DNA of 64,000 bases, from the NCBI RefSeq assembly GCF_021129175.1, contig NZ_JAJOHV010000058.1, positions 62,001 through 126,000 on the forward strand, in the 5' to 3' direction. A program made the position numbers and the translations under genes. Under the pieces are notes generated by a model. The model had not been told where the DNA came from, did no database searches, and was given only the letters and a program-made list of their open reading frames with translations. Positions within the stretch are counted from its first letter, which is position 1, and every line of letters begins with the position of its first letter. This DNA comes from Chromobacterium piscinae. Its GTDB lineage: Bacteria; Pseudomonadota; Gammaproteobacteria; Burkholderiales; Chromobacteriaceae. Positions 1 to 10,636 of the stretch are shown in pieces.

Positions 1-1463
1 AGGCGGTGATCAAACAGCTGACCGAGGACACCAACGCCATCCTGTTCATCGACGAAATCCACACGCTGATCGGCGCCGGCGCGGCCTCGGGCGGCACGCT
101 GGACGCGTCCAACCTGCTCAAGCCGGCGCTGTCCAACGGCAGCCTGCGCTGCATAGGCGCGACGACGTACAACGAGTACCGCGGCATCTTCGAGAAGGAC
201 AACGCGCTGTCCCGCCGTTTCCAGAAGATAGACGTCACCGAGCCGACGGTGCAGCAAACGGTGGAAATCCTGAAGGGTCTGAAGTCTCGCTTCGAAGCCC
301 ACCACGGCGTCAAGTACACGCAATCGGCGCTGTCCACCGCGGCGGAGCTGTCGGCGCGCTACATCAACGACCGCCACCTTCCGGACAAGGCCATCGACGT
401 GATCGACGAGGCCGGCGCCGCGCAAAAGATCCTGCCCAAGTCGCGGCAGAAGAAGGTGATCAACAAGTCGGAGATCGAAGAGATCGTCGCCAAGATCGCC
501 CGCATTCCGCCGAAGACGGTCTCCAGCGACGACAAGAACGTGCTGAAGAACCTGGAGCGCGATCTGAAAAACGTGGTGTTCGGCCAGGAGAAGGCGATCG
601 AAGGCCTAGCCAGCGCGATCAAGATGACCCGCTCCGGCCTGGGCAATCCGCAGAAGCCGATCGGATCGTTCCTGTTCTCCGGCCCCACCGGCGTCGGCAA
701 GACCGAACTGGCGCGCCAGCTGGCCTACATCCTCGGCGTCGAGCTGATCCGCTTCGACATGTCCGAGTACATGGAGCGCCACGCGGTGTCGCGGCTGATC
801 GGCGCGCCTCCCGGCTACGTCGGCTTCGAGCAGGGCGGCCAGCTGACCGAGGCCATCAACAAGCATCCGTACGCGGTGGTGCTGCTGGACGAGATCGAAA
901 AAGCGCATCCGGACATCTACAACGTGCTGCTGCAGGTGATGGACCACGGAACGCTGACCGACAACAATGGCCGCAAGGCGGACTTCCGCAACGTGGTGCT
1001 GATCATGACCACCAACGCCGGCGCCGAATCGTTGTCCAAGCCTTCGCTGGGCTTCACCCAGACCAAGGCCGCCGGCGACGAGATGGGCGACATCAAGCGG
1101 ATGTTCAGCCCCGAGTTCCGCAACCGCCTGGATGCCATCATCCCCTTCGGCATGCTGGACGAGCAGATCATTCTGCAAGTGGTGGACAAGTTCCTGATGC
1201 AGCTGGAACAGCAGTTGTCGGAGAAGCATGTCGACATCCACTTCACCGACGAGTTGCGCCGCTACCTGGCGAAGAACGGCTTCGACCCGCTAATGGGCGC
1301 CCGCCCGATGGCCCGTCTGATCCAGGACACGCTGCGCAAGGCGCTGGCCGACGAGCTGCTGTTCGGCCGGCTGGTCGCCGGCGGCGAAGTCACCGTCACG
1401 GTCGCCGACGACAAGGTGGAACTGTTGTTCGACCAGAGCGCGCTGGCGGCGGAACCCGTCTAA
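1..1463 (+). CDS. clpA: ATP-dependent Clp protease ATP-binding subunit ClpA (3' part)
   Basis: AAA+ unfoldase that feeds substrates to the ClpP peptidase in the cytoplasm. The window opens inside the gene: the reading frame is already open at base 3, so the N domain and first Walker A are missing. Visible parts are the D1 Walker B ([13 protein letters not shown], about bases 43-80), the D2 Walker A (GPTGVGKTE, about 681-707), the D2 Walker B ([12 protein letters not shown], about 880-915), a SLGF segment where ClpA proteins carry the ClpP-docking IGL/IGF loop, and a C-terminal D2-small domain. The loop argues for ClpA rather than ClpB. In relatives clpS lies just upstream, outside this window. 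An intrinsic terminator follows the stop codon. Confidence 0.95.
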   Translation, partial: AVIKQLTEDTNAILFIDEIHTLIGAGAASGGTLDASNLLKPALSNGSLRCIGATTYNEYRGIFEKDNALSRRFQKIDVTEPTVQQTVEILKGLKSRFEAHHGVKYTQSALSTAAELSARYINDRHLPDKAIDVIDEAGAAQKILPKSRQKKVINKSEIEEIVAKIARIPPKTVSSDDKNVLKNLERDLKNVVFGQEKAIEGLASAIKMTRSGLGNPQKPIGSFLFSGPTGVGKTELARQLAYILGVELIRFDMSEYMERHAVSRLIGAPPGYVGFEQGGQLTEAINKHPYAVVLLDEIEKAHPDIYNVLLQVMDHGTLTDNNGRKADFRNVVLIMTTNAGAESLSKPSLGFTQTKAAGDEMGDIKRMFSPEFRNRLDAIIPFGMLDEQIILQVVDKFLMQLEQQLSEKHVDIHFTDELRRYLAKNGFDPLMGARPMARLIQDTLRKALADELLFGRLVAGGEVTVTVADDKVELLFDQSALAAEPV

Positions 1464-1482
1464 CCTCGTAATGCTCAGCAAA

Positions 1483-1508
1483 AGACCCGGCCATGCCGGG
1501 TCTTTTTA
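1483..1508 (+). terminator. Bidirectional intrinsic terminator between clpA and xerD
   Basis: A 9-bp perfect stem (AGACCCGGC / GCCGGGTCT) with a 3-nt loop is followed by a T run on the plus strand and preceded by an A run, so it can stop clpA from the left and xerD from the right. Confidence 0.85.
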
Positions 1509-1531
1509 TTTTCAGCCTGCCCGGCTCCGCC

Positions 1532-2419
1532 TCAACCGCGTGGATGATGGCGGGCATGCAGCTGCTTCAGACGCTCGCGCGCCACATGGGTGTAGATCTG
1601 GGTGGTGGAGATGTCGGAATGGCCCAGCAGCAGCTGCACCACCCGCAAGTCGGCGCCGTGGTTGACCAGATGGGTGGCGAAGGCGTGGCGCAGCACATGC
1701 GGGCTGACCTTGGACAGGCCCTGGCGGCTGGCGTATTGCGAAATCAGGTGCCAAGCCATCTGCCGTGTCATCCCGGCCTTGCGCTGGGTGACGAAAACCG
1801 CGTCGCACGGCAGGCCGGCCAGCAGCAGCGGCCGCGCCTCCTTCAGGTAGCGCAGCAGCCAGTCCTGGGCGATTTCGCCGAGCGGCACCAGCCGCTCCTT
1901 GCTGCCCTTGCCTATCGTCTTCACCACGCCATCCAGCAGGTTCAGCTGGTTCAGCGTCATGCCCACCAGTTCCGACACCCGCAGGCCGCTGGCGTACAGC
2001 ACCTCCAGCATGGCCCGATCCCGCAGGCCAAGCGGCGTCTCCACATCCGGCGCGGCCAGCAGCGCTTCGACGTCGACCTCGGACAGCGATTTGGGCAGAC
2101 GCTGCCCGCGCTTGGGCGACGCCAGCCTGGCGCTGGGATCGTCGGAGCGGATGCCGCTGCGCAGCAGATACTGGCAATAGCGGCGCAGGGCCGAAATCAG
2201 TCGCGCGCGGGTGGCCGGCTTCTCACTGGCCACGCCGGCCAGCAGCGCTCGCTCCAGATCCGCCTGCCCGGCCGCTTCCAGCGTCGCCCCCTGCTCGGCC
2301 AGCCTGCCGGCCAGCTTGGACAAGTCGCGGCGGTAGGCGGCCAGCGTGTTCTGCGACAGTCCGTCCTCCAGCCACAGCTGATCGAGGAAGGCGTCGATGC
2401 TGTCCTTATCCGAGCTCAT
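1532..2419 (-). CDS. xerD: Site-specific tyrosine recombinase XerD
   Basis: With XerC this resolves chromosome dimers at dif near the terminus, controlled by FtsK. The protein is 295 residues, normal for XerD. The N-terminal SAM-like DNA-binding domain is followed by a catalytic domain with all expected residues: R147 (ASGLRVSEL), K171 (IGKGSKERLVPLG), H241 and R244 (HVLRHAFATH), H267 (LLGHSDI) and nucleophile Y276. Lineage markers such as GKGSKERLVPLG fit XerD better than XerC, although XerC cannot be fully excluded by eye. Its start overlaps the end of the upstream methyltransferase gene by 14 bases, suggesting cotranscription. The gene shows no sign of belonging to an integron or phage. 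Confidence 0.9.
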   Translation of the reverse strand: MSSDKDSIDAFLDQLWLEDGLSQNTLAAYRRDLSKLAGRLAEQGATLEAAGQADLERALLAGVASEKPATRARLISALRRYCQYLLRSGIRSDDPSARLASPKRGQRLPKSLSEVDVEALLAAPDVETPLGLRDRAMLEVLYASGLRVSELVGMTLNQLNLLDGVVKTIGKGSKERLVPLGEIAQDWLLRYLKEARPLLLAGLPCDAVFVTQRKAGMTRQMAWHLISQYASRQGLSKVSPHVLRHAFATHLVNHGADLRVVQLLLGHSDISTTQIYTHVARERLKQLHARHHPRG

Positions 2420-2870
2420 GCAGCAGCAGCCATTTCTTGATGTCCAGCGTCTCGTCGCCGGTAGACTGGTTGAAGCCGCCTAGGCCGGCGCTCGCCACCA
2501 CCCGGTGGCAGGGCACGATGATGGGAATGGGGTTGCGGCCGCAAGCGCCGCCGACGGCGCGCGGCGACGACGCCAACTCCCGGGAAAGGTCCAGGTAGCG
2601 GCGAGTGTCGCCGCAGGGTATCGCCGCAATCCGCTCCCACACCCGCAGCTGGTACGGCGTGCCGGCCAGCCGCCGCGGCACGGTGAAGACATGGCGCGGA
2701 TCGGCATAGTAGGCATCCAGCTGCCTCGCCACCTCGGCCTCCAGGCTGCACGGCTCGGGCGGCCGCAAGGCCGCGCCCGCCGGCAGGAAACGCAGCTCGC
2801 GCAACGCTCCGGCTTCGCAGCGCACGCCCAAGCGCCCGAACGGCGCGGCGATCACCACCTGATAGTCCAT
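2406..2870 (-). CDS. Methylated-DNA--protein-cysteine methyltransferase (Ogt/MGMT family)
   Basis: Repairs O6-alkylguanine by irreversible transfer of the alkyl group to its own cysteine. The 154-residue protein has the active-site PCHRVV motif with nucleophile C121, the preceding IPIIV strand, a helix-turn-helix region with the RAVGGACGRNP segment for base flipping, and a GGF(N) loop after the active site, as in Ogt and the C-terminal half of Ada. It lacks the Ada zinc domain. It overlaps xerD by 14 bases, and a terminator separates it from rplS upstream. The choice between Ogt and a shorter MGMT paralogue is not settled. Confidence 0.88.
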   Translation of the reverse strand: MDYQVVIAAPFGRLGVRCEAGALRELRFLPAGAALRPPEPCSLEAEVARQLDAYYADPRHVFTVPRRLAGTPYQLRVWERIAAIPCGDTRRYLDLSRELASSPRAVGGACGRNPIPIIVPCHRVVASAGLGGFNQSTGDETLDIKKWLLLHELG

Positions 2871-2885
2871 TCCCCTTCCCCCAAT

Positions 2886-2915
2886 AAAAAAAGCGCAAGG
2901 CCAGGCCTTGCGCTT
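2886..2915 (-). terminator. Intrinsic terminator after rplS
   Basis: On the minus strand a 10-bp-plus stem (GCGCAAGGCC / GGCCTTGCGC) with a 1-nt-core loop is followed by seven T residues. It ends the rpsP-rimM-trmD-rplS operon just before the methyltransferase gene. Confidence 0.88.
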
Positions 2916-2942
2916 TGATGATAGCGGCTGTCGCCGGCAGGA

Positions 2943-3311
2943 TTAACCCTGCTTGCGGGCCGGCAGCTTTTCTTTGATGCGTGCGGACTTGCCGGTACGA
3001 CCACGCAGGTAGTACAGCTTGGCGCGACGCACGTCGCCGCGGCGCTTCACTTCAACGGAAGCCACCAGCGGGGAGTAGGTCTGGAAGGTACGCTCAACGC
3101 CTTCGCCGGCGGACATCTTGCGCACGGTGAACGCGCTGTTCAGGCCGCGGTTACGCTTGGCGATCACAACGCCTTCGTAAGCCTGCAGACGCTCGCGGTT
3201 GCCTTCCTTTACCTTGACTTGAACCACGACGGTATCGCCCGGGGCGAATGCCGGCAGGGTCTTGCCCAGGCGTGCGATTTCTTCTTGCTCGAGTTTCTGG
3301 ATCAGATCCAT
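2943..3311 (-). CDS. rplS: 50S ribosomal protein L19
   Basis: Large-subunit protein at the 30S-50S interface. The 122-residue sequence has the family core: N-terminal [10 protein letters not shown], the [20 protein letters not shown] region, the [17 protein letters not shown] signature and the [21 protein letters not shown] tail. Last gene of the rpsP-rimM-trmD-rplS operon, 3 bases after trmD, so probably translationally coupled. An intrinsic terminator follows. Confidence 0.98.
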   Translation of the reverse strand: MDLIQKLEQEEIARLGKTLPAFAPGDTVVVQVKVKEGNRERLQAYEGVVIAKRNRGLNSAFTVRKMSAGEGVERTFQTYSPLVASVEVKRRGDVRRAKLYYLRGRTGKSARIKEKLPARKQG

Positions 3312-3314
3312 GTT

Positions 3315-4082
3315 TTACTCCGGTTTTTTGCGGATATCTTGTTCCTGCTGGTACTCCGCCAGCAGCCGAGATTCCTGTTTTGTCAAAACGCGGTCTTGCA
3401 GCAGCTCGGGCCGACGCTTCCACGTCCGCCCCAGCGACTGCTTGAGCCGCCATTTGGCGATCAGGGCATGATTACCGGACAACAGCACGTCCGGCACCCG
3501 CATGCCTCGATACTCTTCGGGTCGGGTGTAATGCGGGCAGTCCAAGAGACCGTCCACAAATGAGTCTTCGTAAGCCGATTGAGCGTCGTTCAATACGCCC
3601 GGCAGCAACCGGACCACCGCGTCGGCCAGCACCATCGCCGGCAATTCGCCGCCCGACAGCACGTAATCGCCGATCGAGATTTCCTCATCGACCTGAGTGG
3701 CGATCAGACGTTCGTCTATGCCTTCGTAGCGGCCGCACAGCAGGATCAGGCCTTGCCGCTGCGACAGCTCCGCCGCCTTGGCGTGGCTGAGCCTGACGCC
3801 TTGCGGCGACAGGTAGACCACGTGGCTGGCCTCGACGCCGGCTTCGCGCTGGCGCGCGCGCGCGGCGTCTATCGCCTGCTCCAGCGGCTCGATCTGCATC
3901 ACCATGCCGGGACCGCCGCCATAAGGCCGGTCGTCCACCCGACGATAGTTATCGTGGGTGAAATCGCGCGGATTCCAGGCTTTGAAATGCCAGAGACCCA
4001 AGTCAAGCGCCCGCTGGCTGACGCCAAAGCGGGCAATTGAATCGAACATCTCCGGGAACAGCGTCACCGCGTCGATCTGCAT
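3315..4082 (-). CDS. trmD: tRNA (guanine-N1-)-methyltransferase TrmD
   Basis: Methylates G37 next to the anticodon using S-adenosylmethionine and prevents +1 frameshifting. The 255-residue protein has the SPOUT-class trefoil-knot region ([25 protein letters not shown]), the [16 protein letters not shown] segment and the [11 protein letters not shown] loop typical of TrmD. Third gene of the four-gene operon. Its ATG shares one base with the TGA of rimM (TGATG), implying translational coupling. Length and motifs are normal. Confidence 0.97.
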   Translation of the reverse strand: MQIDAVTLFPEMFDSIARFGVSQRALDLGLWHFKAWNPRDFTHDNYRRVDDRPYGGGPGMVMQIEPLEQAIDAARARQREAGVEASHVVYLSPQGVRLSHAKAAELSQRQGLILLCGRYEGIDERLIATQVDEEISIGDYVLSGGELPAMVLADAVVRLLPGVLNDAQSAYEDSFVDGLLDCPHYTRPEEYRGMRVPDVLLSGNHALIAKWRLKQSLGRTWKRRPELLQDRVLTKQESRLLAEYQQEQDIRKKPE

Positions 4083-4591
4083 CAGTAATCCAGACCCCAG
4101 TCCACCAGGATGCGGCCTTCGGCCGGCACCACGTCCAGCACATACTGTTCCACGAACGGAATCAGCCGCTGCTGGCCATCGTCGCCCTTCACCACCAGCA
4201 CGTCGTTGGCGCCGGTTTCGAGCAGATTATCCACCTTGCCAAGCGTTTCGCCCTGCTGATTGACCACGGTCAGACCCATCAGGTCGTTCCAGTAGTACTC
4301 GTCATCGGCGGGAGCCGGCAGTTCGCTGCGCGGAACCGCGATCTGCGAACCGCGCAACAACTCGGCTGCATCTCTGCCTTCGACGCCTTCCAGCTTGGCG
4401 GCGAGCGCCTTGGGCTGGACTGCGCCGTTCTCAAATGTATACGGCTTCCAGCTGCCGTTCTTGCCCAGCCACCAGACCGGGTAATCGAACAGGCCGTCAG
4501 CGTATTCGGTATCGGCGTGGATTTTCACCCAGCCTTTGATACCGAAGGCGCCGCGCACAAAGCCCATTACTACGAGATCTTCGTCGCGCAT
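4082..4591 (-). CDS. rimM: Ribosome maturation factor RimM
   Basis: Assists late assembly of the 30S head around protein S19. The 169-residue protein has the N-terminal RimM beta-barrel ([20 protein letters not shown]) and the C-terminal PRC-barrel ([34 protein letters not shown]) ending in the family-typical VDWGLDY. It sits between rpsP and trmD in the classic operon, sharing one base with trmD. The stop codon precisely overlaps the start of trmD. Confidence 0.96.
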   Translation of the reverse strand: MRDEDLVVMGFVRGAFGIKGWVKIHADTEYADGLFDYPVWWLGKNGSWKPYTFENGAVQPKALAAKLEGVEGRDAAELLRGSQIAVPRSELPAPADDEYYWNDLMGLTVVNQQGETLGKVDNLLETGANDVLVVKGDDGQQRLIPFVEQYVLDVVPAEGRILVDWGLDY

Positions 4592-4625
4592 GCGCCCAAT
4601 TCCGTCTTGATGTCGGATAGCCGGA

Positions 4626-4877
4626 TTAAGCGGCTACGACTTTCTGCTCTTTCAGCAGCTTGGCAACGGAGTCGGACAGCTGTGCGCCAACGCCGACCCA
4701 GTAGTTCAGACGGTCCATGGTGAAACGGACGCGCTCTTGCTTCTCGTTGGCTACCGGGTTGTAGAAGCCAACGCGCTCGATGAAGCGACCGTCACGACGG
4801 TTGCGGGAATCGGTCACCACGATGTTGTAGAACGGACGGTTCTTGGCGCCGCCGCGGGCCAGACGAATCACTACCAT
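4626..4877 (-). CDS. rpsP: 30S ribosomal protein S16
   Basis: Small-subunit assembly protein. The 83-residue sequence starts [17 protein letters not shown] and has the [14 protein letters not shown] signature. The ATG at 4877 was chosen because an AAGGA ribosome site lies about 9 bases upstream and S16 proteins begin at this point; the frame stays open 14 codons further upstream without homology. First gene of the rpsP-rimM-trmD-rplS operon, with a good sigma70 promoter upstream. Confidence 0.97.
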   Translation of the reverse strand: MVVIRLARGGAKNRPFYNIVVTDSRNRRDGRFIERVGFYNPVANEKQERVRFTMDRLNYWVGVGAQLSDSVAKLLKEQKVVAA

Positions 4878-4920
4878 TGTCGATTGTCCTTGAAAAAAAC
4901 GGGATATAGAAAAGCCCACG

Positions 4921-4950
4921 ATTTTATGGCAGATTTCCCTTATCTTGCAA
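4921..4950 (-). promoter_or_regulatory. Sigma70 promoter of the rpsP operon
   Basis: On the minus strand TTGCAA (4945-4950) and TAAAAT (4921-4926) are 18 bases apart, about 45 bases upstream of the rpsP start. The match is inferred from consensus only. Confidence 0.6.
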
Positions 4951-4983
4951 GCGCTTAATGCAAGACCGTCCCGAAGCGTCCGC

Positions 4984-7659
4984 TTACAGCGTCTTCAGCA
5001 CCAGCGTCAGCGCCCTGTCCTCTGGGTGCGGCTCGACGCTAAATCCCAGTTTATGCATCAGTTTCAGCATGCCCTTGTTGCCGGCCAGGACTTCGCCGCG
5101 CATCAGTTTCAACCCCTGCTCGCGCGCCGCGTCGAACAAGGCCTGCAACAGCAAGGTGCCGATGCCGCGCCCCTGCCAGTCGTCGGCCACCTCCAGCGCG
5201 AACTCGCAGGCCTCGTTGTCCGGATCGGTGATGAAGCGCGCCACCGCCAGCATCTCCTCGCCGCCATCGCCTTCGCGCGTCATCGCCAGCGCCATCTCGC
5301 GGTCGTAGTCGAGCTGGGTGAAGCGGACCAGCATGCTTTGCGACAGCTGCTTGATGCTGGAAAGGTAGCGGTTGTAGCGGCTCTCTTCGGACAGATTGCG
5401 GACGAAGGCCTGTTGCATGTCCGCGTCCTCGGGCCGGATCGGCCGGGTCATCACCGGCGTGCCGTCGCGCAGCTTGGCGCACACCACCATATGAGTGGGA
5501 TAAGGCATGATGGCCATGTGGCCGTAGCGTTTCTGGTCCGCGCGCGCGGGGCCGACGAAGATGCGCGCGTCCAGCGCGATCACGCCCTGCTCGTCCGCCA
5601 CCAGCGGATTGATGTCCATCTCCCGCAGCTGCGGCAGCTCGCACACCATCTCCGACACCTGCAGCAAGACGTGGCGCAACTCGTCCACATCCACCGGCGG
5701 CAGATTCTTGAATGGACCCAGCAATTGGCCGATGCGGGTCTGGCCTATCATGCTGTCCACCAGATAATCGTTCAGCGGCGGCAAAGACAGCGCCAGGTCG
5801 CGCATCACCTCCACCGCGATGCCGCCGGCGCCGAAGGCGATCACCGGGCCGAGGCCGGCGTCGCGCGCCACGCCCACCATCAGCTCGCGCGCAAAGCGGC
5901 GCTTGCGCATCGGCTGCACCGACACGCCGTCGACTCGCGCATCCGGCCGCGCCTGGCGGGTGCGGGCGATGATGGCGTCGAAGGCGGCGCGCAGCGTTTC
6001 CTCATTGCTGATGTTGAGCTCCACCCCGCCGACGTCTGACTTGTAGATGATGTCCGGCGAGTCGATCTTCAGCACCACTGGATAGCCGATCTTGGCCGCC
6101 TGCTTGACCGCCTGGTCGGCGGTGCGGGCCAGCGTGGTCGGATTGACCGGAATATGGAAGGCCGCCAGCACCTGCTTGGATTCGCGCTCCGACAGCACTG
6201 TGCGGCCTTCGGCCAGCGCCGCGTCCATCACCTTGCGCGCGGTGTTGACGTCCGGATCGTTGCGCAGCCCCTCCAGCGGCCCCGGCGTCTGCAACAACAG
6301 TTGCTGGTTGCGCTGGTAGTCGGCCAGATGGCGGAACACCTCGATGCCGTATTCCGGCGCCCGGAAGTGGGCGCACTTGGCCTTGGAGAACAGTTCGCGG
6401 CTTTCCGACACCTTGGCGTCGCCCAGCCAGGACAGGAATAGCGGCTTGGTGGTCTCGCGCTGCAGGCCTATCATCAGCTGCGCGGTGGTCAGATGGTCGG
6501 TGCCAGCCTGCGGGGTGAAGATCACCATCACGCCGTCCACGCCGGGATCGTCGACGCAGGCCTTGACCGCGGTGCGGAAGCGCATCGGACTGGCGTCGCC
6601 GATGATGTCCAGCGGATTGCCGTGCGACCAGTTGCGCGGCAGCACGCTGTCCAGCAGCTTGACCGTGCCCTCGCTCAGCTTGGCCAGCTCCACGCCGTAG
6701 TCGACGGCGCTGTCGGCGGCCAGCATGCCCGGACCGAAGCCGTTGGTGACGATGGCCAGCCGGCGGCCGCCGACGCGGTAATTGGCGGCCAGCACCTTGG
6801 CGGCGGTGAACAGCTGGGCGATGGACGACACCCGCAGCACGCCGGCGCGCGCCAGCGCGGCGTCGAAGGCGTCGCCGCTGGCCACCAGATTGCTGGCGTG
6901 GGTCAGGCCGCTGGCGTCGTTTTCGAAGCGGCCGGACTTGATCACCACCACCGGCTTGGTGCGGGCGGCGGCGCGCAGCGCCGACATGAAGCGGCGGGCG
7001 TCGTGGATGTGGTGAACATGCAACAGAATGCCCTGGGTGGCGTTGTCGGCCACCAGGTAATCGAGAATTTCGCCGAAGCCGACGTCCAGCGCCCCGCCCA
7101 GCGGCACCACGCTGGAGAAGCCGATCTCCTTGCTGTCGGCCCAGTCCAGCATCGCCGCGCACAGCGCTGACGACTCCGACACCAGCGCCAGATTGCCCGG
7201 CCGCACCTTGCCGTTGTAATTGCTGGCGTTGAAGCCTGCCACCGGGCGCATCAGGCCCAGCACGTTGGGGCCGAGGATGCGGATGCCGAAATGGCGGGCG
7301 ATGGACTGGGCCTCGTTGATCAGCTCCTGCTCCAGCTGCTCGCTGTCGGAAAACTCCTTGGCCAGCAGCACCGCCTTCACGCCCTTCTTGCCGCAATCCT
7401 TGATCACGGCTGGCAGCGAGCGGATCGCCGTCACCACAACCGCCAGGTCCACCGGCTCCTCGATCTGCCGCACTGAGGCCACCGCCGGCATGCCGCCCAC
7501 CACCTTGTGATTGAGATTGACCGGGAACAGCTTGCCCTGGAAGGAACTGGCCAGCAGATTGGCGAACACCGCTTGGCCGATCGAACCCGGCCGGTCGCTG
7601 GCGCCGACCACGGCCACGGTGCGCGGGGAAAACAGCGGGGTCAGGTAATGCGGCCTCAT
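4984..7659 (-). CDS. patZ: Bifunctional acyl-CoA synthetase-like / GNAT protein lysine acetyltransferase (PatZ/YfiQ type)
   Basis: Expected to acetylate lysines of metabolic enzymes such as acetyl-CoA synthetase. The 891-residue protein has a CoA-binding Rossmann domain ([18 protein letters not shown] near residue 15), succinyl-CoA-synthetase-like domains, an ATP-grasp domain (about 470-700, with [21 protein letters not shown]) and a C-terminal GNAT domain (about 735-891) with the acetyl-CoA motif [13 protein letters not shown]. This matches PatZ/YfiQ in order and length. The ATG at 7659 was chosen because [21 protein letters not shown] is the family N terminus. Its first four bases (ATGA) overlap the stop of the upstream cation-efflux gene, so the two are translationally coupled. 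A role as a plain ADP-forming acetyl-CoA synthetase is less likely given the GNAT domain. Confidence 0.87.
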   Translation of the reverse strand: MRPHYLTPLFSPRTVAVVGASDRPGSIGQAVFANLLASSFQGKLFPVNLNHKVVGGMPAVASVRQIEEPVDLAVVVTAIRSLPAVIKDCGKKGVKAVLLAKEFSDSEQLEQELINEAQSIARHFGIRILGPNVLGLMRPVAGFNASNYNGKVRPGNLALVSESSALCAAMLDWADSKEIGFSSVVPLGGALDVGFGEILDYLVADNATQGILLHVHHIHDARRFMSALRAAARTKPVVVIKSGRFENDASGLTHASNLVASGDAFDAALARAGVLRVSSIAQLFTAAKVLAANYRVGGRRLAIVTNGFGPGMLAADSAVDYGVELAKLSEGTVKLLDSVLPRNWSHGNPLDIIGDASPMRFRTAVKACVDDPGVDGVMVIFTPQAGTDHLTTAQLMIGLQRETTKPLFLSWLGDAKVSESRELFSKAKCAHFRAPEYGIEVFRHLADYQRNQQLLLQTPGPLEGLRNDPDVNTARKVMDAALAEGRTVLSERESKQVLAAFHIPVNPTTLARTADQAVKQAAKIGYPVVLKIDSPDIIYKSDVGGVELNISNEETLRAAFDAIIARTRQARPDARVDGVSVQPMRKRRFARELMVGVARDAGLGPVIAFGAGGIAVEVMRDLALSLPPLNDYLVDSMIGQTRIGQLLGPFKNLPPVDVDELRHVLLQVSEMVCELPQLREMDINPLVADEQGVIALDARIFVGPARADQKRYGHMAIMPYPTHMVVCAKLRDGTPVMTRPIRPEDADMQQAFVRNLSEESRYNRYLSSIKQLSQSMLVRFTQLDYDREMALAMTREGDGGEEMLAVARFITDPDNEACEFALEVADDWQGRGIGTLLLQALFDAAREQGLKLMRGEVLAGNKGMLKLMHKLGFSVEPHPEDRALTLVLKTL

Positions 7660-8666
7660 GAATGCTTGTCCTCGGAGATGATATCTATCGGTACCGGCTT
7701 GCCGGCGGGCGCGGACGCCGGCCATTCCGCCTGCAAGGTTACGTGATCTATGCAAAATTCGCGCGACAGCATCAGCTGGCAGGCGGCCAGGATGCGCGGC
7801 CAGTCCTGCGGCGCGGCGATGCGCACGTGGGCCGACAGCGCCGCCCGCTCGGCCGACATCGTCCACACGTGCAGATCATGGACCGAGCGGACGCCGGCGA
7901 TGCCTGACAGCGCCTCGCCGACGCGGTTGTAGTCCAGATGCGCCGGCACGCCCTCCATCAGCACGATCACCGCCTGGCGGATCAATCGCCAGGCCGCCGC
8001 CAGCAGCAGCAGCGCCACCAGGATGGACAGCAGCGGGTCCGCCGGCGTCCAGCCGGTGAGGTAGATGATCGCACCGGACGCGATGGCGGCCACCGAGCCG
8101 AACAGGTCGCCCAGCACATGCAACAGCGCCGCCCTGCTGTTGAGCGAATGCGCGCCGCGGCTGAGCACCCAGGCCGCCAGCACATTGACCGCCAGGCCGA
8201 TCGCGGCGATCAGCATCACACCCATTCCGTTCACCGCATGCGGCCGCAGCAGCCGCTCCGCCGCCTCCGCGACGATAAAGACCGACAGCCCGAACAGCAG
8301 CAGGCTGTTCAGCAGCGCGCCCAGCACCTCGGCCCGGCCATGGCCGAACGACAGCCGGTCTGTGGCCGGCCGGCTGCCGATGCGTGCCGCCCACAGCGCC
8401 AGCAGCAGCGACAGCGAATCGGTCAGCATGTGGCCGGCGTCGGACAGCAGCGCCAGCGAGCCGCTCCACCAGCCGCCCAGCGCCTCCACCAGCGCGAAAC
8501 CGCAAGTCAACGCCAACACCTTGGCCAGCGCGCGGCTGCTCAGCCGCCTGCCGTCTCCGCCCTCCGGACCGCCGTGGCGGTGCAGATGCGAGTGGTTGGC
8601 GTCGTGATCGTCGTCGTGGGCGTGATCCACGCCGTCCTCATCATGCAGATGGAAACCAGGCGTCAT
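7656..8666 (-). CDS. Cation diffusion facilitator family transporter (CzcD/ZitB-like)
   Basis: Inner-membrane proton antiporter exporting divalent metal, probably zinc, cobalt or cadmium. The 336-residue protein has a His/Asp-rich cytoplasmic N terminus (HLHDEDGVDHAHDDDHDANH), six predicted membrane helices, the two metal-site motifs of the family (SDAGHMLTD in TM2 and HVLGDLFGS in TM5) and a C-terminal ferredoxin-like domain. I place the start at the ATG at 8666 because a GGAGG site lies 5 bases upstream. The alternative ATG at 8681 has no ribosome site and would place that GGAGG inside the coding region. It is the first gene of a two-gene unit with patZ (4-base overlap). The metal specificity cannot be read from the sequence. 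Confidence 0.9.
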   Translation of the reverse strand: MTPGFHLHDEDGVDHAHDDDHDANHSHLHRHGGPEGGDGRRLSSRALAKVLALTCGFALVEALGGWWSGSLALLSDAGHMLTDSLSLLLALWAARIGSRPATDRLSFGHGRAEVLGALLNSLLLFGLSVFIVAEAAERLLRPHAVNGMGVMLIAAIGLAVNVLAAWVLSRGAHSLNSRAALLHVLGDLFGSVAAIASGAIIYLTGWTPADPLLSILVALLLLAAAWRLIRQAVIVLMEGVPAHLDYNRVGEALSGIAGVRSVHDLHVWTMSAERAALSAHVRIAAPQDWPRILAACQLMLSREFCIDHVTLQAEWPASAPAGKPVPIDIISEDKHS

Positions 8667-8859
8667 TTTGACCTCCGACAAACCACTGACAGATGCATTT
8701 CAGCCACGGCGCCCGGTGAAATTAACCCGGTGCGATACCCAGCCAGTGGCGCAAGCTTTACAATATTGCTAACCTTTACAGTTTCGCAACAAACGTTTAT
8801 TGCGCCGCAGCATTCAACCGGCCGGGTCCCTTCCCCGGTCTGGCAGGAGCCGAAACACC

Positions 8860-9777
8860 ATGACGAAACGCGTCGTCACCCTCGCTCATTATTACACCCA
8901 GCCGGAAATCCAGCAGATGGCCGACAAGGTGGGAGACAGCCTGGAACTGTCCTTGTACGCCAAGGAGGCCCAGGCCGACATCATCGTGTTCGCCGGGGTG
9001 CGCTTCATGGCCGAGACCGCGAAGATCCTCAACCCGGACGCCACCGTGATCCTGCCCGACGCAGGCTCTACCTGCTCGCTGGTGACCCAGACCGACGTCG
9101 CCGAGCTGACCCTGTGGCGCAAGCGCTATCCTGACCACGTGCACGTGTCCTACATCAATTCCAGCGCCGAACACAAAGCGGTGTCGGACTGGATCGTCAC
9201 CAGCCGCAACGTCGACGACATCATCGCCCACCTGTACGCCGAGGGTAAGCAGGTGATCTTCTCGCCTGACCGCAATATGGGCGGCTACCTCAACGACCAG
9301 TACGGCTACGACATGCCGCTGTGGTCGGCGGTGTGCGAGGTGCACGACAAGTTCAACGAGGCGGCGCTGAACGAGGCGTTCGAGGCAGTGCCCGGCGAGA
9401 AATACCTGATCGCCCACCCGGAAAGCCCGCTGCCGGTGCTGAAGAAAGCCGATTACGTCGGCTCCACCTCCGGCATGCTGAACTGGGTGAAGGCCTACCA
9501 GGGCGACGCCAAAGCGGTGATCTTCGTCGCTACCGAGGACGGCATCCTGTACAACATGGGCCTGGCCCGTCCCGATCTCGACCTGCGCCAGGCGCCGATC
9601 TACGCCGGCTGCCAGTGCAACTCCTGTCCTTACATGAAGATGAACACCATTGAGGCGGTGAAGCGCGCGCAACAGGGCGAAGGCTTGGCCATCGACTACC
9701 TGAGCCCAGAGCAGATGGACGCCGCGCGCGTGCCCATCGAACGGATGCTGGAATTCAGCAAACGCTACTACGCCTGA
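8860..9777 (+). CDS. nadA: Quinolinate synthase NadA
   Basis: Condenses iminoaspartate with dihydroxyacetone phosphate to quinolinate in NAD synthesis, using an oxygen-sensitive [4Fe-4S] cluster. The 305-residue protein has candidate cluster cysteines in GSTCSLV (about residue 71), VCEVHD (about 159) and the [12 protein letters not shown] motif (about 251-256), plus the [10 protein letters not shown] and SPDRNMGGY signatures. The ATG at 8860 follows an AGGAG site, and this start gives the usual [13 protein letters not shown] terminus. It stands alone without nadB or nadC, divergent from the cation-efflux gene, and is followed by a strong terminator. Confidence 0.96.
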   Translation: MTKRVVTLAHYYTQPEIQQMADKVGDSLELSLYAKEAQADIIVFAGVRFMAETAKILNPDATVILPDAGSTCSLVTQTDVAELTLWRKRYPDHVHVSYINSSAEHKAVSDWIVTSRNVDDIIAHLYAEGKQVIFSPDRNMGGYLNDQYGYDMPLWSAVCEVHDKFNEAALNEAFEAVPGEKYLIAHPESPLPVLKKADYVGSTSGMLNWVKAYQGDAKAVIFVATEDGILYNMGLARPDLDLRQAPIYAGCQCNSCPYMKMNTIEAVKRAQQGEGLAIDYLSPEQMDAARVPIERMLEFSKRYYA

Positions 9778-9788
9778 ACAGGCTAGAC

Positions 9789-9813
9789 AAACCCGCCCTC
9801 CGCGGGTTTTTTT
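9789..9813 (+). terminator. Intrinsic terminator after nadA
   Basis: An 8-bp perfect stem (AAACCCGC / GCGGGTTT) with a 5-nt loop runs into seven T residues, 12 bases after the nadA stop. Confidence 0.9.
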
Positions 9814-9892
9814 ACGGTCCCCGCGCCCACGCCGCGCTATCCGCCGTCATGCTGGCGGCGCTACAATCGGGCGATACACACGGAAAGACAGT

Positions 9893-10636
9893 ATGAAGTT
9901 TCTGCTCAGCAACGACGACGGTTATTTCGCGCCTGGACTGGCCATGCTAGCCCAGACGCTGCAGCGCTACGGCGAAGTGGCGGTGGTGGCGCCTGAGCGC
10001 GACCGCAGCGGTGCCAGCAACTCGCTGACGCTGGACCGCCCGCTGACGGTGCGCAAGGCCGCCAACGGCTTCCATTATGTCAACGGCACCCCGACCGACT
10101 GCGTCCACCTAGCAGTCACCGGCTTCCTCGACTTCAAGCCGGACATGATCTTCACCGGCATCAACCACGGCCCGAACATGGGCGACGACACGCTGTATTC
10201 CGGCACCGTCGCCGCCGCCACCGAGGGCTTCATGCTGGGCATCCCCTCCATCGCCGTCTCGATGGCCGGCCACAGCGGCAAGCATTTCGTCAGCGCCGGC
10301 AAAGTGGTGGAGCAGTTGGTTGAGCGCTGCCAGGCAGATCCGTTCCAACAGCCGGTTCTGCTCAACGTCAACGTTCCCGACTTGCCGCCGGAGGAGCTGG
10401 GCTCCATCCAGGTCACCCGCCTGGGCCGCCGCCATGCCGCCCAGCCGGTCATCAAATCACAGAATCCCCGCGGCGAGACGATATACTGGGTAGGACCGGT
10501 CGGCGCGGTGCAGGATGCCGGCGCCGGCACCGACTTCGGCTGCGTCGCGTCCAAACAGGTGTCCGTCACGCCGCTGATGCTGGATCTGACCGCCTATGGG
10601 CAACTGGACAGGATTTCCACATGGCTGCACCGCTGA
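9893..10636 (+). CDS. surE: 5'/3'-nucleotidase SurE
   Basis: Stationary-phase survival nucleotidase that dephosphorylates nucleoside monophosphates. The 247-residue protein has the metal site [12 protein letters not shown] with D8 and D9, the [11 protein letters not shown] serine loop, and the asparagine motif [21 protein letters not shown]. It opens the surE-pcm-nlpD-rpoS cluster found in many proteobacteria. Its last 16 bases overlap the start of pcm, so the pair is probably coupled. Confidence 0.97.
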   Translation: MKFLLSNDDGYFAPGLAMLAQTLQRYGEVAVVAPERDRSGASNSLTLDRPLTVRKAANGFHYVNGTPTDCVHLAVTGFLDFKPDMIFTGINHGPNMGDDTLYSGTVAAATEGFMLGIPSIAVSMAGHSGKHFVSAGKVVEQLVERCQADPFQQPVLLNVNVPDLPPEELGSIQVTRLGRRHAAQPVIKSQNPRGETIYWVGPVGAVQDAGAGTDFGCVASKQVSVTPLMLDLTAYGQLDRISTWLHR

